Position numbers and translations under genes: made by a program | Notes under the pieces: model-generated | Seen by the model: the letters and a program-made list of their open reading frames with translations, nothing else | What the model was told of the DNA's origin: nothing | The model's database searches: none | From: a virus | DNA: 36,770 nt | Strand: one strand, 5' to 3' | IMG/VR virus record: IMGVR_UViG_3300036766_000203 | Location: 1 to 36,770 of that record | Shown: positions 1 to 6,643 of the stretch, piece after piece | How positions within the stretch are numbered: the first letter of the stretch is position 1 | How the letters are laid out: each line of letters begins with the position of its first letter

Positions 1-125
1 AGAAACATATTAACCTCTCTAAGGGTTAACGACATGAATTGATCTAAGGTCCAACCGTACTCACTACAGATGAGGTCGCAGATATATCCCCAGTCGTTTG
101 GCTCTGGGTCAGGTCCTCGCTTTTT
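1..125. repeat. Terminal overlap, left copy (circular genome)
   Basis: This stretch is identical to the last 125 bases of the window. It lies inside the tail chaperone gene, and the reading frame is open across the join, so the two copies are most simply the same locus seen twice in a circular assembly. It need not be a biological direct terminal repeat. Confidence 0.95.
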
Positions 126-538
126 TTTTGAGCATCAGCAGCCACCTTTGCCTGGAGTGGTCTACTTAAACCAATGGCCTCGATAAGGGCTTCGAAGATT
201 TTTATTTTCTCTTCCATTCCAGAAATGATGTCGAAGAATAGTTGATACCCACCACGTTGTTCGGTTATCTCATCGCCATCTTCATTCTGATAAACCACAC
301 TTTGTTTCTTGAAAAGCTTTTTAGATTCTTCATCCAACTGATGATAAATAATTCTAGAGATCTCTCTGAAATTAATGTCTCTAAATATCTGTTGAAGATC
401 ATTCTTAAATGTATCTTGAAGCCAAACCTCATCACGAAGGGTTAACTTTTTAATTGTAAACACATGATCTTTAAAGCCCTCATGCTTTACGGTGAATGTT
501 GCGTCCGTCGGTTTTAGATCTTCAAGTTTTAATGCCAT
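44..538 (-). CDS. Tail assembly chaperone, short form (lambda G-like)
   Basis: About 164 residues from ATG 538; in-frame ATG 544 and TTG 556 are alternatives, and none has a strong Shine-Dalgarno. It is acidic and helical after an N-terminal part of the kind seen in siphophage tail chaperones (residues resembling LTLRDEVWLQ). It is called from position: directly after the tail tube region and directly before the tape measure gene. Chaperones of this class coat the tape measure protein and recruit tail tube subunits. Near its 3' end the mRNA carries nine consecutive A residues, and a -1 shift there fuses it to the next frame (see the frameshift site). The gene runs up to the circle junction. 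The family is not recognised by sequence alone; the frameshift and the order carry the call. Confidence 0.75.
   Translation of the reverse strand: MALKLEDLKPTDATFTVKHEGFKDHVFTIKKLTLRDEVWLQDTFKNDLQQIFRDINFREISRIIYHQLDEESKKLFKKQSVVYQNEDGDEITEQRGGYQLFFDIISGMEEKIKIFEALIEAIGLSRPLQAKVAADAQKKSEDLTQSQTTGDISATSSVVSTVGP
122..128 (-). promoter_or_regulatory. -1 programmed ribosomal frameshift site (A AAA AAA)
   Basis: In the chaperone frame the mRNA reads CAA AAA AAA AGC, which contains the canonical X XXY YYZ heptamer A AAA AAA, followed by AG. After a -1 slip the frame continues without a stop through 29 codons to ATG 35 and on to 36444. About 13 nt downstream a small hairpin is possible (CCCAG at 108-104 with CTGGG at 93-89, loop about 10 nt). 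The position just before the tape measure gene is where lambda-like phages place this shift. Confidence 0.8.
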
Positions 539-556
539 GAACATATTTCGGCACAA

Positions 557-614
557 GCTGTTAAATCTTACAATAAATATTGTATCTATTTTATATTATG
601 TATACACATTAAAT
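557..614. promoter_or_regulatory. Divergent AT-rich promoter region with palindrome
   Basis: 58 bp separate the leftward chaperone gene from the rightward small-gene cassette. A perfect inverted repeat ACAATA-AA-TATTGT lies at 570-583. A TACAAT -10-like hexamer for leftward transcription (584-579) overlaps its right arm. A TATATT at 592-597 could serve rightward transcription. No -35 box is convincing on either strand. The palindrome is a plausible operator for the ribbon-helix-helix protein encoded just downstream (inference). Confidence 0.45.
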
Positions 615-794
615 ATGGGTAAAAGAGGAAGACCTAAAAAGAAAGAAAATGCCGCGACTGAGGTCGTGCATTTTAGAGTCACTATTAGAGAGAAAAATAG
701 ACTCAGAGGACTAGCAAAGACTTTCTCTAATGGAAACATGAAGAGGTTTATAATCGAACACACTATAAACGCAGAGGTTTATAAACACTCATGA
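615..794 (+). CDS. Small ribbon-helix-helix-like DNA-binding protein
   Basis: 59 residues from ATG 615, with a basic N-terminus (MGKRGRPKKK), a predicted short strand (VVHFRVTI) and two helices (REKNRLRGLAKTF and MKRFIIEHTINA), the layout of CopG/Arc-type repressors. An upstream in-frame start at 492 would run back into the chaperone coding region and is not favoured. It is the first gene of a plus-strand cassette whose genes are joined by ATGA overlaps. The palindrome 30 bp upstream may be its own operator. The fold is inferred from pattern only. Confidence 0.6.
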   Translation: MGKRGRPKKKENAATEVVHFRVTIREKNRLRGLAKTFSNGNMKRFIIEHTINAEVYKHS

Positions 795-1027
795 ACGTAG
801 CTCCACTCTACAAAACAAACACTATTGTACTATGCCCATGTTGTGATGATGAGATAGCTATCGTTGCATTTGATATATATCCTTATGAACAATTAGATGA
901 GCGATCTCTTGGCGGTCTTCAGAGACCTATTAAGAATGGAATGGAAACAAAATGTATTGAGTGTGGTGAGTATTGGTTTGGAGGTGGTAAGTTTTTAAAG
1001 ATTAAACTTCCACCATTGTTATCATGA
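791..1027 (+). CDS. Small zinc-ribbon-like protein
   Basis: 78 residues with two cysteine pairs, CPCC near residues 15-18 and CIEC near 55-58, fitting one four-cysteine zinc site. The start ATG overlaps the stop of the previous gene (ATGA), and the stop overlaps the next start in the same way, so translation is probably coupled. The function is unknown; such proteins often bind nucleic acid or hold a larger complex together. Confidence 0.6.
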   Translation: MNVAPLYKTNTIVLCPCCDDEIAIVAFDIYPYEQLDERSLGGLQRPIKNGMETKCIECGEYWFGGGKFLKIKLPPLLS

Positions 1028-1188
1028 GCGTTTGGTATTGGCCAGATAGAGATGTTTTAATTTTGCATGATAATGATGATGATCTATTTAAAGAATATAT
1101 ATGCCAAGGAATTTATAGGGTTTACACAGCGATCAGAAATAAAAAAGTAAAGTCTTTTGAACGCTTAATTTACATAGGAGAATTATGA
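1024..1188 (+). CDS. 54-residue acidic hypothetical protein
   Basis: Starts MSVWYWPDRDVLILHDNDDD and ends YIGEL. Its start overlaps the upstream stop and its stop overlaps the downstream start, both as ATGA, which is the main support for it being real. No motif is recognised. It fills what would otherwise be a gap in a tightly packed cassette. Confidence 0.6.
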   Translation: MSVWYWPDRDVLILHDNDDDLFKEYICQGIYRVYTAIRNKKVKSFERLIYIGEL

Positions 1189-1496
1189 CACTAGAAAAAT
1201 TCTTAAGACAATATGCAGCTCTTGGAAGATGTCACTTCGATGTGGTGGCAAAGGATCTAGATGATGGTGGAATAAGACTTACAATTAATCCTCAAGGAAC
1301 ATCTGAAGAACAACATGTGTTTCTATTCAGAGACCAACTAATGCCAAAGAGTGGGACATTTAAAAAAGAAGCAAACGCAGCAATGCAAGTTCTAGATGCT
1401 TGTCGTGATAGAGACACTAAGATCTTGGCTCTTCAAAAAGGCATAGAAGATCTATGGGTCGAAGCACGCTCTGAACACATAACAAAGATAGGATGA
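1185..1496 (+). CDS. Hypothetical phage protein (103 aa)
   Basis: Preceded by a good ribosome binding site (ATAGGAGAATT). A mixed alpha/beta composition suggests a small soluble domain: strands around FDVVAKDLDD and GGIRLTINPQG, then helices from about residue 60 to the end. The sequence is not recognised. It is the largest gene of the plus-strand cassette and lies between a 54-residue protein and a Cys-rich protein. Confidence 0.6.
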   Translation: MTLEKFLRQYAALGRCHFDVVAKDLDDGGIRLTINPQGTSEEQHVFLFRDQLMPKSGTFKKEANAAMQVLDACRDRDTKILALQKGIEDLWVEARSEHITKIG

Positions 1497-1497
1497 T

Positions 1498-1731
1498 ATG
1501 GCTAACGCAAATCATCTAGCAAGATTGGGACTTACAAATCAGGTTGTTAACTATCAGGAACTAATAACAACAAAGATAAGATATGAAGAGGTCTCTGTCT
1601 GTACATCATATACATGCGCAGGACCAAATCTAAGTGGAGCAATTAAGACAAGAGTGGTTTACAAGGACGGATGGTATGTATGTCCTGACTGTAGTTACCC
1701 TGTAAAAATAAGAAGGATAAACAACGTATGA
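1498..1731 (+). CDS. Small Cys-containing protein (possible zinc ribbon)
   Basis: 77 residues. Cysteines lie in CTSYTC (about residues 35-40) and CPDC (about residues 65-68), compatible with one metal site. The start follows the previous stop by one base with AGGATGAT upstream; the stop overlaps the next start (ATGA). The function is unknown. It is the second zinc-ribbon-like protein in the cassette. Confidence 0.6.
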   Translation: MANANHLARLGLTNQVVNYQELITTKIRYEEVSVCTSYTCAGPNLSGAIKTRVVYKDGWYVCPDCSYPVKIRRINNV

Positions 1732-1850
1732 CTAAGAAGAAATTGGCTCGTGCTAAGAAGCTTAAGAAGAAAAGAAATATGAAGATAAACAACACTAAGC
1801 ATTCAAAACTAAAAAAGAAGAAGTATCAGACATCACACATTGATAGATAA
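1728..1850 (+). CDS. 40-residue lysine/arginine-rich peptide
   Basis: Starts MTKKKLARAKKLKKKR and ends SHIDR. Nearly half of its residues are Lys or Arg, so it is probably a nucleic-acid-binding or charge-neutralising peptide. The ATGA overlap with the upstream gene supports translation. It is directly followed by the strong RNA hairpin at 1854-1919, which it could contact or which could end or protect its message (inference). Confidence 0.55.
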   Translation: MTKKKLARAKKLKKKRNMKINNTKHSKLKKKKYQTSHIDR

Positions 1851-1853
1851 GGC

Positions 1854-1919
1854 GAGACCCTGAGAGCAACTTAGTACGTTGGAAAGGGAGTCCTAGGTTG
1901 ATGATCATCTCAGGGCCTC
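1854..1919 (+). ncRNA. Long two-stem RNA hairpin of unknown function
   Basis: The plus-strand RNA can form an outer stem CCCTGAGA (1858-1865) with TCTCAGGG (1908-1915), extended by GAG/CTC after one mismatch. It can also form an inner stem CAACTTAG (1867-1874) with CTAGGTTG (1893-1900), which has one G-U pair. The apical loop is 18 nt. It has no U tract, so it is not an ordinary terminator. It sits between the Lys-rich gene and a TTG-start gene in the same cassette. It could be a processing or stability element, a protein-binding site or a small RNA. Confidence 0.5.
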
Positions 1920-1949
1920 AACAAATGTATCGGACGATTTGGAGATAGC

Positions 1950-2123
1950 TTGAAGAAGAGACAAAGAAAAAAGGTAATTAAAAAAGAAGGTGACGGATAT
2001 TTAAAACTTCTAAGAGCCGGCCACAAGCTTCTAAGACAAGGTAGTGCTCCTGAAACATCTTTTCTTGTCGATTACCAAACCTATCAAAATCTTGAGAGAC
2101 TTATAAAAAATAAAGCCCCGTGA
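1950..2123 (+). CDS. 57-residue basic hypothetical protein, TTG start
   Basis: The TTG start is chosen because GGAG lies five bases upstream and an in-frame stop lies further up with no ATG between. The N-terminus is strongly basic (LKKRQRKKVIKK, first residue read as Met), followed by a helical part ending in ERLIKNKAP. The stop lies inside the left arm of the bidirectional terminator. It is the last gene of the plus-strand cassette. No family is recognised. Confidence 0.55.
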   Translation: MKKRQRKKVIKKEGDGYLKLLRAGHKLLRQGSAPETSFLVDYQTYQNLERLIKNKAP

Positions 2124-2146
2124 TTTTAAATATCAATCGGGGCTTT
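2112..2146. terminator. Bidirectional intrinsic terminator
   Basis: A perfect stem AAAGCCCCG (2112-2120) / CGGGGCTTT (2138-2146) with a 17-nt loop lies where the plus-strand cassette and the leftward head/tail tube operon converge. On the minus strand it is followed by a U-rich stretch (ATTTTTTAT), typical of an intrinsic terminator. On the plus strand only the short CTTT follows, so it is probably weaker in that direction. Confidence 0.8.
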
Positions 2147-2194
2147 GCGGACCTCCGAAGAGACCCAAATGCTATCTGTTCAGACAGCGTTGAC

Positions 2195-3091
2195 TTATGT
2201 GCCTGTAGGCTTAATGTGTGTAAACTTAAATACAGCATCTACCGCTGAATCATACAACAACTTAACCTTCACATCTGCTTCTGACCAAGCGTTCTGATCG
2301 AAACTGATTGGCATCCCTGCACCTTTACATCGATAAGCCTCAATAGAAGCCATCTCTTGATTGCCTCTTTTTTGAGTCATGATGATGCAACCGAACTCTG
2401 GGAACGTGCTGTTAGCAGAAGCTCCGATAAGAACCTCACTTGATGCTGAGTTAGGTGGTCTTACTGTGAATGTCGCAGTTGTACCAGCGGTTAACCCGAT
2501 CGTTCCAGATCCACCAACTAAATCAATACCGAAGTTAGTGATCGTAGTAAGTGTTGCACCTGTGGTGATAGTAAGAGGTGTTGCTGTGATCTTTAAAAGA
2601 TCGTTCTGATAAGTGCCGTTAGTACCACGAGCAATATCTACGTCTGATCCGTAGAACACATCAACCGTAGTGGCAGAAGCATAGGCAACAACATAGCTAC
2701 CGAACTTTAGATCAGCAGAAGATCCTGACTTTAAAGCTACAGAAGCAATACCTGTAGTTGCATGTTTTAAAGTTGATCCTGATACGTTAGTCAATGTTGT
2801 CACTGATCCTGACGCCTCAGCACCGTTCGCTGTAGGGGCAAGGCCTAAGAAAAGAGTGAACAAGAAATCAGGATATTCACTAAACTTCAAACTCATCTCA
2901 GCCTGAATCTGACCGTCTTCAGCTGCCCATGAATACTTAGAAGATCCACCCATTAATTCAATGAGTTGACCAGCCAAACTAATCGACGAACTCTTAAGAA
3001 CCTTTAGTTCTCCGTAGAAAGACCCGTCAGTTCTTGAATAAGGTGTCACTGAGTGAACTCCGAAAATCGCTCTTGGATTTGATAATGCCAT
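2195..3091 (-). CDS. Major tail tube protein
   Basis: 298 residues, rich in Thr, Ser, Gly and Val, with strand-forming sequence throughout. It begins MALSNPRAIFGVHSVTPYSR, a typical opening for phage tail tube subunits, and ends in a strand-rich segment. It lies after the tail terminator-type genes and ends just before the bidirectional terminator, where tail tube genes are expected. An inserted middle section (about residues 95-215), rich in Thr and Ser, may be an extra surface domain. It would form the hollow tube through which DNA passes. The call rests on order and composition. Confidence 0.7.
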   Translation of the reverse strand: MALSNPRAIFGVHSVTPYSRTDGSFYGELKVLKSSSISLAGQLIELMGGSSKYSWAAEDGQIQAEMSLKFSEYPDFLFTLFLGLAPTANGAEASGSVTTLTNVSGSTLKHATTGIASVALKSGSSADLKFGSYVVAYASATTVDVFYGSDVDIARGTNGTYQNDLLKITATPLTITTGATLTTITNFGIDLVGGSGTIGLTAGTTATFTVRPPNSASSEVLIGASANSTFPEFGCIIMTQKRGNQEMASIEAYRCKGAGMPISFDQNAWSEADVKVKLLYDSAVDAVFKFTHIKPTGT

Positions 3092-3112
3092 TTTTGTTTC
3101 CCCTTTTTAAGG

Positions 3113-3310
3113 TTAAATTACTTCTTCTGTTTTTAAGTTCGCATGAAACTGTTTCGGTATATCGGAAACATCGTCTCCCTTTTTAATTTCATAATGGTGT
3201 TCGTTCTGGTGAATCACAAAGTCCTTCTTTGCAATCATGTCTTCATTCCTAGCAATAGGATAAGGCTTAGAGAAATTAGCTTCAGTTTTAAGATCCGATA
3301 ATTTCTTCAT
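3113..3310 (-). CDS. Small tail-region protein (65 aa)
   Basis: The start is set at ATG 3310, which overlaps the upstream stop (ATGA) and has GGGGAT before it. The longer frame to 3343 runs into the neighbour. It is a charged small protein (MKKLSDLKTEANF; FHANLKTEEVI) with no recognised motif, between the tail terminator and tail tube genes. Confidence 0.6.
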   Translation of the reverse strand: MKKLSDLKTEANFSKPYPIARNEDMIAKKDFVIHQNEHHYEIKKGDDVSDIPKQFHANLKTEEVI

Positions 3311-3795
3311 GTCATCCCCACTGTTAAAAGAACACCGACACACTTATATGTTGCCGCTGAATTCTCTAATTGCCAAGAGACAGGAGTAAGGCTTTTCACA
3401 CCTATCTTGATTGCTCCATTATTGTCACAATCGGACCAATGTTCTTCAAATATTTCTTCTAGTGCTCTCCAATATCTAAAAAGTCTAGTAGCTGGAGAGG
3501 ATGCTTGACCAACGTCAGATAGAACCATAATGACTGGAATAGAAACTTGCTTAGATGTGTGGCCACCGATTGAGACTGTAGCAACATCCTCAACGCCATA
3601 ATAAATAAACGGATCATAAACTATGCCGCTATTTTGATTCATGTCTTGTAAGAAATAAGCATTTGAATCAATCGCAGTAAGAAGAGAGTCCCCCTTCTCA
3701 GTATTGATTGCAGTGATCTTAGTATTAAGATTAGTAGTCATGATCGACTTTATATCGGCAAGGAGTAGCTCAACATCGTATCTTGCTACAGCCAT
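3307..3795 (-). CDS. Probable tail terminator/tail completion protein
   Basis: 162 residues starting MAVARYDVELLLADIKSIM. The pattern is an N-terminal helix, a central strand-rich part (VSIGGHTSKQVSIPVIMVLS) and a C-terminal strand pair. Length and position, between a gpG/HK97 gp10-type protein and the tail tube gene, match the proteins that cap the tail tube and join it to the head. The start codon overlaps the stop of the upstream gene by one base (TAATG). Assigned by synteny, not by a diagnostic motif. Confidence 0.55.
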   Translation of the reverse strand: MAVARYDVELLLADIKSIMTTNLNTKITAINTEKGDSLLTAIDSNAYFLQDMNQNSGIVYDPFIYYGVEDVATVSIGGHTSKQVSIPVIMVLSDVGQASSPATRLFRYWRALEEIFEEHWSDCDNNGAIKIGVKSLTPVSWQLENSAATYKCVGVLLTVGMT

Positions 3796-4301
3796 TACGA
3801 CCGCCTAGCCATGCGTTCGGCAACTTGCTTAACATAGTCCCCGATAATGTTTATCCAGGCTTCTTTTCTTCGATTAATCTCTGATGGCGAAACTTGTTCA
3901 GCGCCTAGTAATATAAACGGTCTTGCTGGCATCTTGTTGGTGCCCATCTGAAGATAAGGACCGTAAGGTGTAGAGGTACCAAGAACAAGACTTCTTTTAT
4001 TTAAAATTACAGCAATAGAATCACGACTTGTCGGATCTGTTATAGAGCTCTCAAGTCTACCAGTCATACCTCTTAAAATCGGATATGCAGAACCAAGCAC
4101 GCTTGCTTTTCTAGCTTTATATTTTGGGCTTAGATCTTCGTATTTACCCTTGCCACTAAGTGAGAAGATAGATTTATTACCCTTGAACCAGCTTTTAGTT
4201 ATTAAATTAAATGGAATGGTTAGATCAGATACTTGTTTAAGAGCATCCTGTACAGATTTTTGAAACCTCTTGTCCTGATCTACAACGAACTCGATTACCA
4301 T
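3795..4301 (-). CDS. Phage virion morphogenesis protein (Mu gpG / HK97 gp10 type)
   Basis: 168 residues. The central part contains GKGKYEDLSPKYKARKA, LRGMTGRLESSITDP and then LVLGTSTPYGPYLQMGT followed by MPARPFILLG. The order L..TG.L..S, Y..YLQ.GT and MPARPF is the familiar signature of this minor tail/head-completion family, needed for correct head-tail joining. It overlaps the upstream connector gene by 7 bases. Confidence in the family is high. Confidence 0.85.
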   Translation of the reverse strand: MVIEFVVDQDKRFQKSVQDALKQVSDLTIPFNLITKSWFKGNKSIFSLSGKGKYEDLSPKYKARKASVLGSAYPILRGMTGRLESSITDPTSRDSIAVILNKRSLVLGTSTPYGPYLQMGTNKMPARPFILLGAEQVSPSEINRRKEAWINIIGDYVKQVAERMARRS

Positions 4302-4729
4302 TGCTTTGTGTCCTTTAGAAACGTGGCCGGTATATCGTTCGAAGAAGCAAAGCTAGAAACGCCGTCACCAGAACTTGCTAGTTGAGCATCGTTAAGCTGT
4401 GCTCTATTCATTGAAATATCTAAGAGCATCTTCATTGGGTCAAAGGCCATAGCGCCCTTTGTCTCAGTATCAACTTCAGGCTTACCTGTCTTAACAGCTA
4501 TAATTTCTTTTATGCGTCTAGAGACGATAGTAACAACTATCATCTTAACAAGACTAAGTGACTCAGTCCCAGTGATAGGCGTTGTATATCTTGTAGATAG
4601 TTTTGAGTTTACTAGAGCTTCTGTTTGAGTAATGAATTCAGAAACAGCGGTAGATGTTGGCGTCGTAGACGAGCTAAAAGTTATATTCTTAAACTCATAT
4701 TGTATATCTCCGACGCTTGCATAACTCAT
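4295..4729 (-). CDS. Head-tail connector / adaptor protein (Mu gp36-like)
   Basis: 144 residues beginning MSYASVGDIQYEFKNITFS, with the region 'EFITQTEALVNSKLSTRYTT' and a following helix typical of small helical head-tail adaptors that dock under the portal. It lies between the capsid genes and the virion morphogenesis gene, as in Mu-like and HK97-like modules. Exact family (DUF1320-like) inferred from pattern and position. Confidence 0.65.
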   Translation of the reverse strand: MSYASVGDIQYEFKNITFSSSTTPTSTAVSEFITQTEALVNSKLSTRYTTPITGTESLSLVKMIVVTIVSRRIKEIIAVKTGKPEVDTETKGAMAFDPMKMLLDISMNRAQLNDAQLASSGDGVSSFASSNDIPATFLKDTKQW

Positions 4730-4732
4730 CCA

Positions 4733-4942
4733 TTACTTTCCTTTTTTCTTATCCTTCTTAGATTCAAACACAGGCTCCTCATAAGGAACGCTTCTTGATT
4801 CTTCAATGACCTTGGCTAGATTAATAATCGGTGAGAGAAGCCCCTGACTAAGGAGCTCCTCCGACTTGTCACCTTTGTAAATGTCACCGATAAGAAAATC
4901 GTCCTTATCGTGACTGAAATTACGAACTACTTTATATTCCAT
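4733..4942 (-). CDS. Small lysine-rich head-region protein (69 aa)
   Basis: Starts MEYKVVRNFSHDKDDFLIGD and ends with the basic tail KKDKKKGK. The N-terminal half resembles short SH3-like 'capsid region' proteins that some phages encode next to the connector (pattern only). It lies 10 bases from the exported protein upstream and 3 bases from the connector downstream. No certain function. Confidence 0.6.
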   Translation of the reverse strand: MEYKVVRNFSHDKDDFLIGDIYKGDKSEELLSQGLLSPIINLAKVIEESRSVPYEEPVFESKKDKKKGK

Positions 4943-4952
4943 TATCTACTCC

Positions 4953-5621
4953 TTAAGGAAAGCACCCAAAGTTTTGATAGAAAAGAATATCAAATAGATT
5001 TGATCCGTTCATTGTGCCGTTAAAGTCTGCAGTGTTCTTCTCAACTTCGTCAGAGTCAGATACAACCGTTGGGAAAGTTGTTTCTTTCGCTCCGCCTACG
5101 TTAGTTTGAACAATACTACCGTTATTAGCCATACAACGATTTAGACCTATCTTCTCACCGATACCGATAGTCCAACTTGCGTTGAAACCACCGCTCTCAC
5201 AGTTTGCAGGAAACACAACTGATGAAACGGTTTTGAACGCCTTCGCTCCAGTCTGAGCACTGCTTGCGTCTGCCGCAAAAGTGAAGTTCTCAGTAATAGC
5301 AGCATTGAAAATGTTCGTTCCGCTTACAACGATCACACAAGATTCAACATCGCCTGTTGTTGCGCCTGGAGTAATAACTATGTTTCTAGGAACATCGGGT
5401 TGAGCCAAGAAGCTAGTAAGAGTCACAACAGCCGCACTTGTTGGGCCTGCGTATGTGGCAGCTTTTACATAACTAGTTGAAGCAGCAACCGGAGTTACCG
5501 TCTGATGCTCTAACATTTCTTGGGTTGGTAACTTAACATCCTGGTAAAGTCTGCGAACAGGAGCTGCTTCAGCAACACCCATGAAGACTGTTATCAGGAG
5601 GAAACTAATTAGCATTTTCAT
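4953..5621 (-). CDS. Virion-region protein with Sec signal peptide
   Basis: 222 residues. The first 20 (MKMLISFLLITVFMGVAEAA) look like a cleavable Sec signal, with cleavage expected near AEA-AP. The rest is strand-rich with four cysteines (SCVIV, ANCESG, NRCMANN, FGCFP), compatible with two disulfides. A strong AGGAG lies six bases before the start. It sits between major capsid and connector genes, where capsid-associated or decoration proteins are common, so a secretion signal there is odd. It may be a surface-exported variant of a capsid accessory protein, or the signal may be used only by a fraction. Confidence 0.7.
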   Translation of the reverse strand: MKMLISFLLITVFMGVAEAAPVRRLYQDVKLPTQEMLEHQTVTPVAASTSYVKAATYAGPTSAAVVTLTSFLAQPDVPRNIVITPGATTGDVESCVIVVSGTNIFNAAITENFTFAADASSAQTGAKAFKTVSSVVFPANCESGGFNASWTIGIGEKIGLNRCMANNGSIVQTNVGGAKETTFPTVVSDSDEVEKNTADFNGTMNGSNLFDILFYQNFGCFP

Positions 5622-5682
5622 TTCATTCTCCTTTTATGCTCTGGCACCCAGGTTATTCTAGGCGCCTTAAGAGCGGTCTTCA

Positions 5683-6618
5683 TTAAGCAATCGCATTATA
5701 GATAAGGTATCCAGCAGCCACGTTTGAAATTAACATGTCATAGTTGTCTTCAACTAGGATGTACATTCCATCTGGTGGGTTTTGAGTTGGATATTTATAA
5801 ACTTTGCGAGGCTGTTCACCTTCGTACCGAACCATGTAACCAAGAGAAACTTGGTAAGTAACAGCTTTAGCAGGAGCTACTGCGAACACGATGTGCTTGC
5901 CCCAAGTAGGAGCAAGAACATCTGTCTGGCCTTCTTTAGCCGAGTTATACATTGCTTGTCCGATAAGAACTTGGTCAACGCCCATTGCTACTGCCATCTC
6001 GTCTTTAGACAAACCACCTGGGCGGTTTTGTTTAAATCCAAGAGCGTCTAACATTTGTGGGTGAAACCGAACTTGGTTCCATACTGCCCAGTCCATGATC
6101 GCCATGTTTGGAGGAAGACCACAACCGTCACGAACTGCTTTACGAGCTACGTTGAACTTGCTGATTGGATCAGAGTTCAAGTAATCGTTAAGTTGGCCAG
6201 TTCCTGAGAGAGTGGTATTTTGAGTCATGATTGCTGTGCTAGTTAAAGTGTCAGCAAGCAACTTTTCTTTCTCAACCCATAGAGAAGTTGAGAGCCCTAG
6301 AACTTCATCTTCTTCAGCTTTATAAGGAAGAATTACGTTTTTGTAATCTTCTTTGGTAACGATACCTTCTAGACCATGACCATCGATGGCGAAGCTTGTG
6401 TCTGAACGAGTAATCGTTTCAACACGTCTGTAGGCACCGCGACCGCCCTTAGTGCTATTTTCTGGTCTGATATGACTCAGTCCATACTTAGCAAGTTTAC
6501 CAGTAGAATTCTTTGATTGAATCTCTGGCAAGATCTGTTCTGACAAATAATCTTGCGGAACGTAAGCAGACGATGCTTGAGTCAGCAGCATGTCTACTAT
6601 TGCATTTAACTGAGCCAT
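5683..6618 (-). CDS. Major capsid protein (HK97-fold type)
   Basis: 311 residues with the features of a non-processed or scaffold-assisted major capsid protein. An N-terminal helix (QLNAIVDMLLTQASSAYVPQ) is followed by an E-loop-like region with GRGAYRRVETITRSDTSF, a helical P-domain (YLNSDPISKFNVARKAVRD) and an A-domain ending in DNYDMLISNVAAGYLI. It lies directly after the decoration protein and protease-scaffold genes. It should assemble into the icosahedral shell. The ribosome binding site is AGGGGA. The family call is based on organisation and length, and is secure at the level of role. Confidence 0.85.
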   Translation of the reverse strand: MAQLNAIVDMLLTQASSAYVPQDYLSEQILPEIQSKNSTGKLAKYGLSHIRPENSTKGGRGAYRRVETITRSDTSFAIDGHGLEGIVTKEDYKNVILPYKAEEDEVLGLSTSLWVEKEKLLADTLTSTAIMTQNTTLSGTGQLNDYLNSDPISKFNVARKAVRDGCGLPPNMAIMDWAVWNQVRFHPQMLDALGFKQNRPGGLSKDEMAVAMGVDQVLIGQAMYNSAKEGQTDVLAPTWGKHIVFAVAPAKAVTYQVSLGYMVRYEGEQPRKVYKYPTQNPPDGMYILVEDNYDMLISNVAAGYLIYNAIA

Positions 6619-6643
6619 ATTTTGTTTCCCCTTTATTTAGTTA

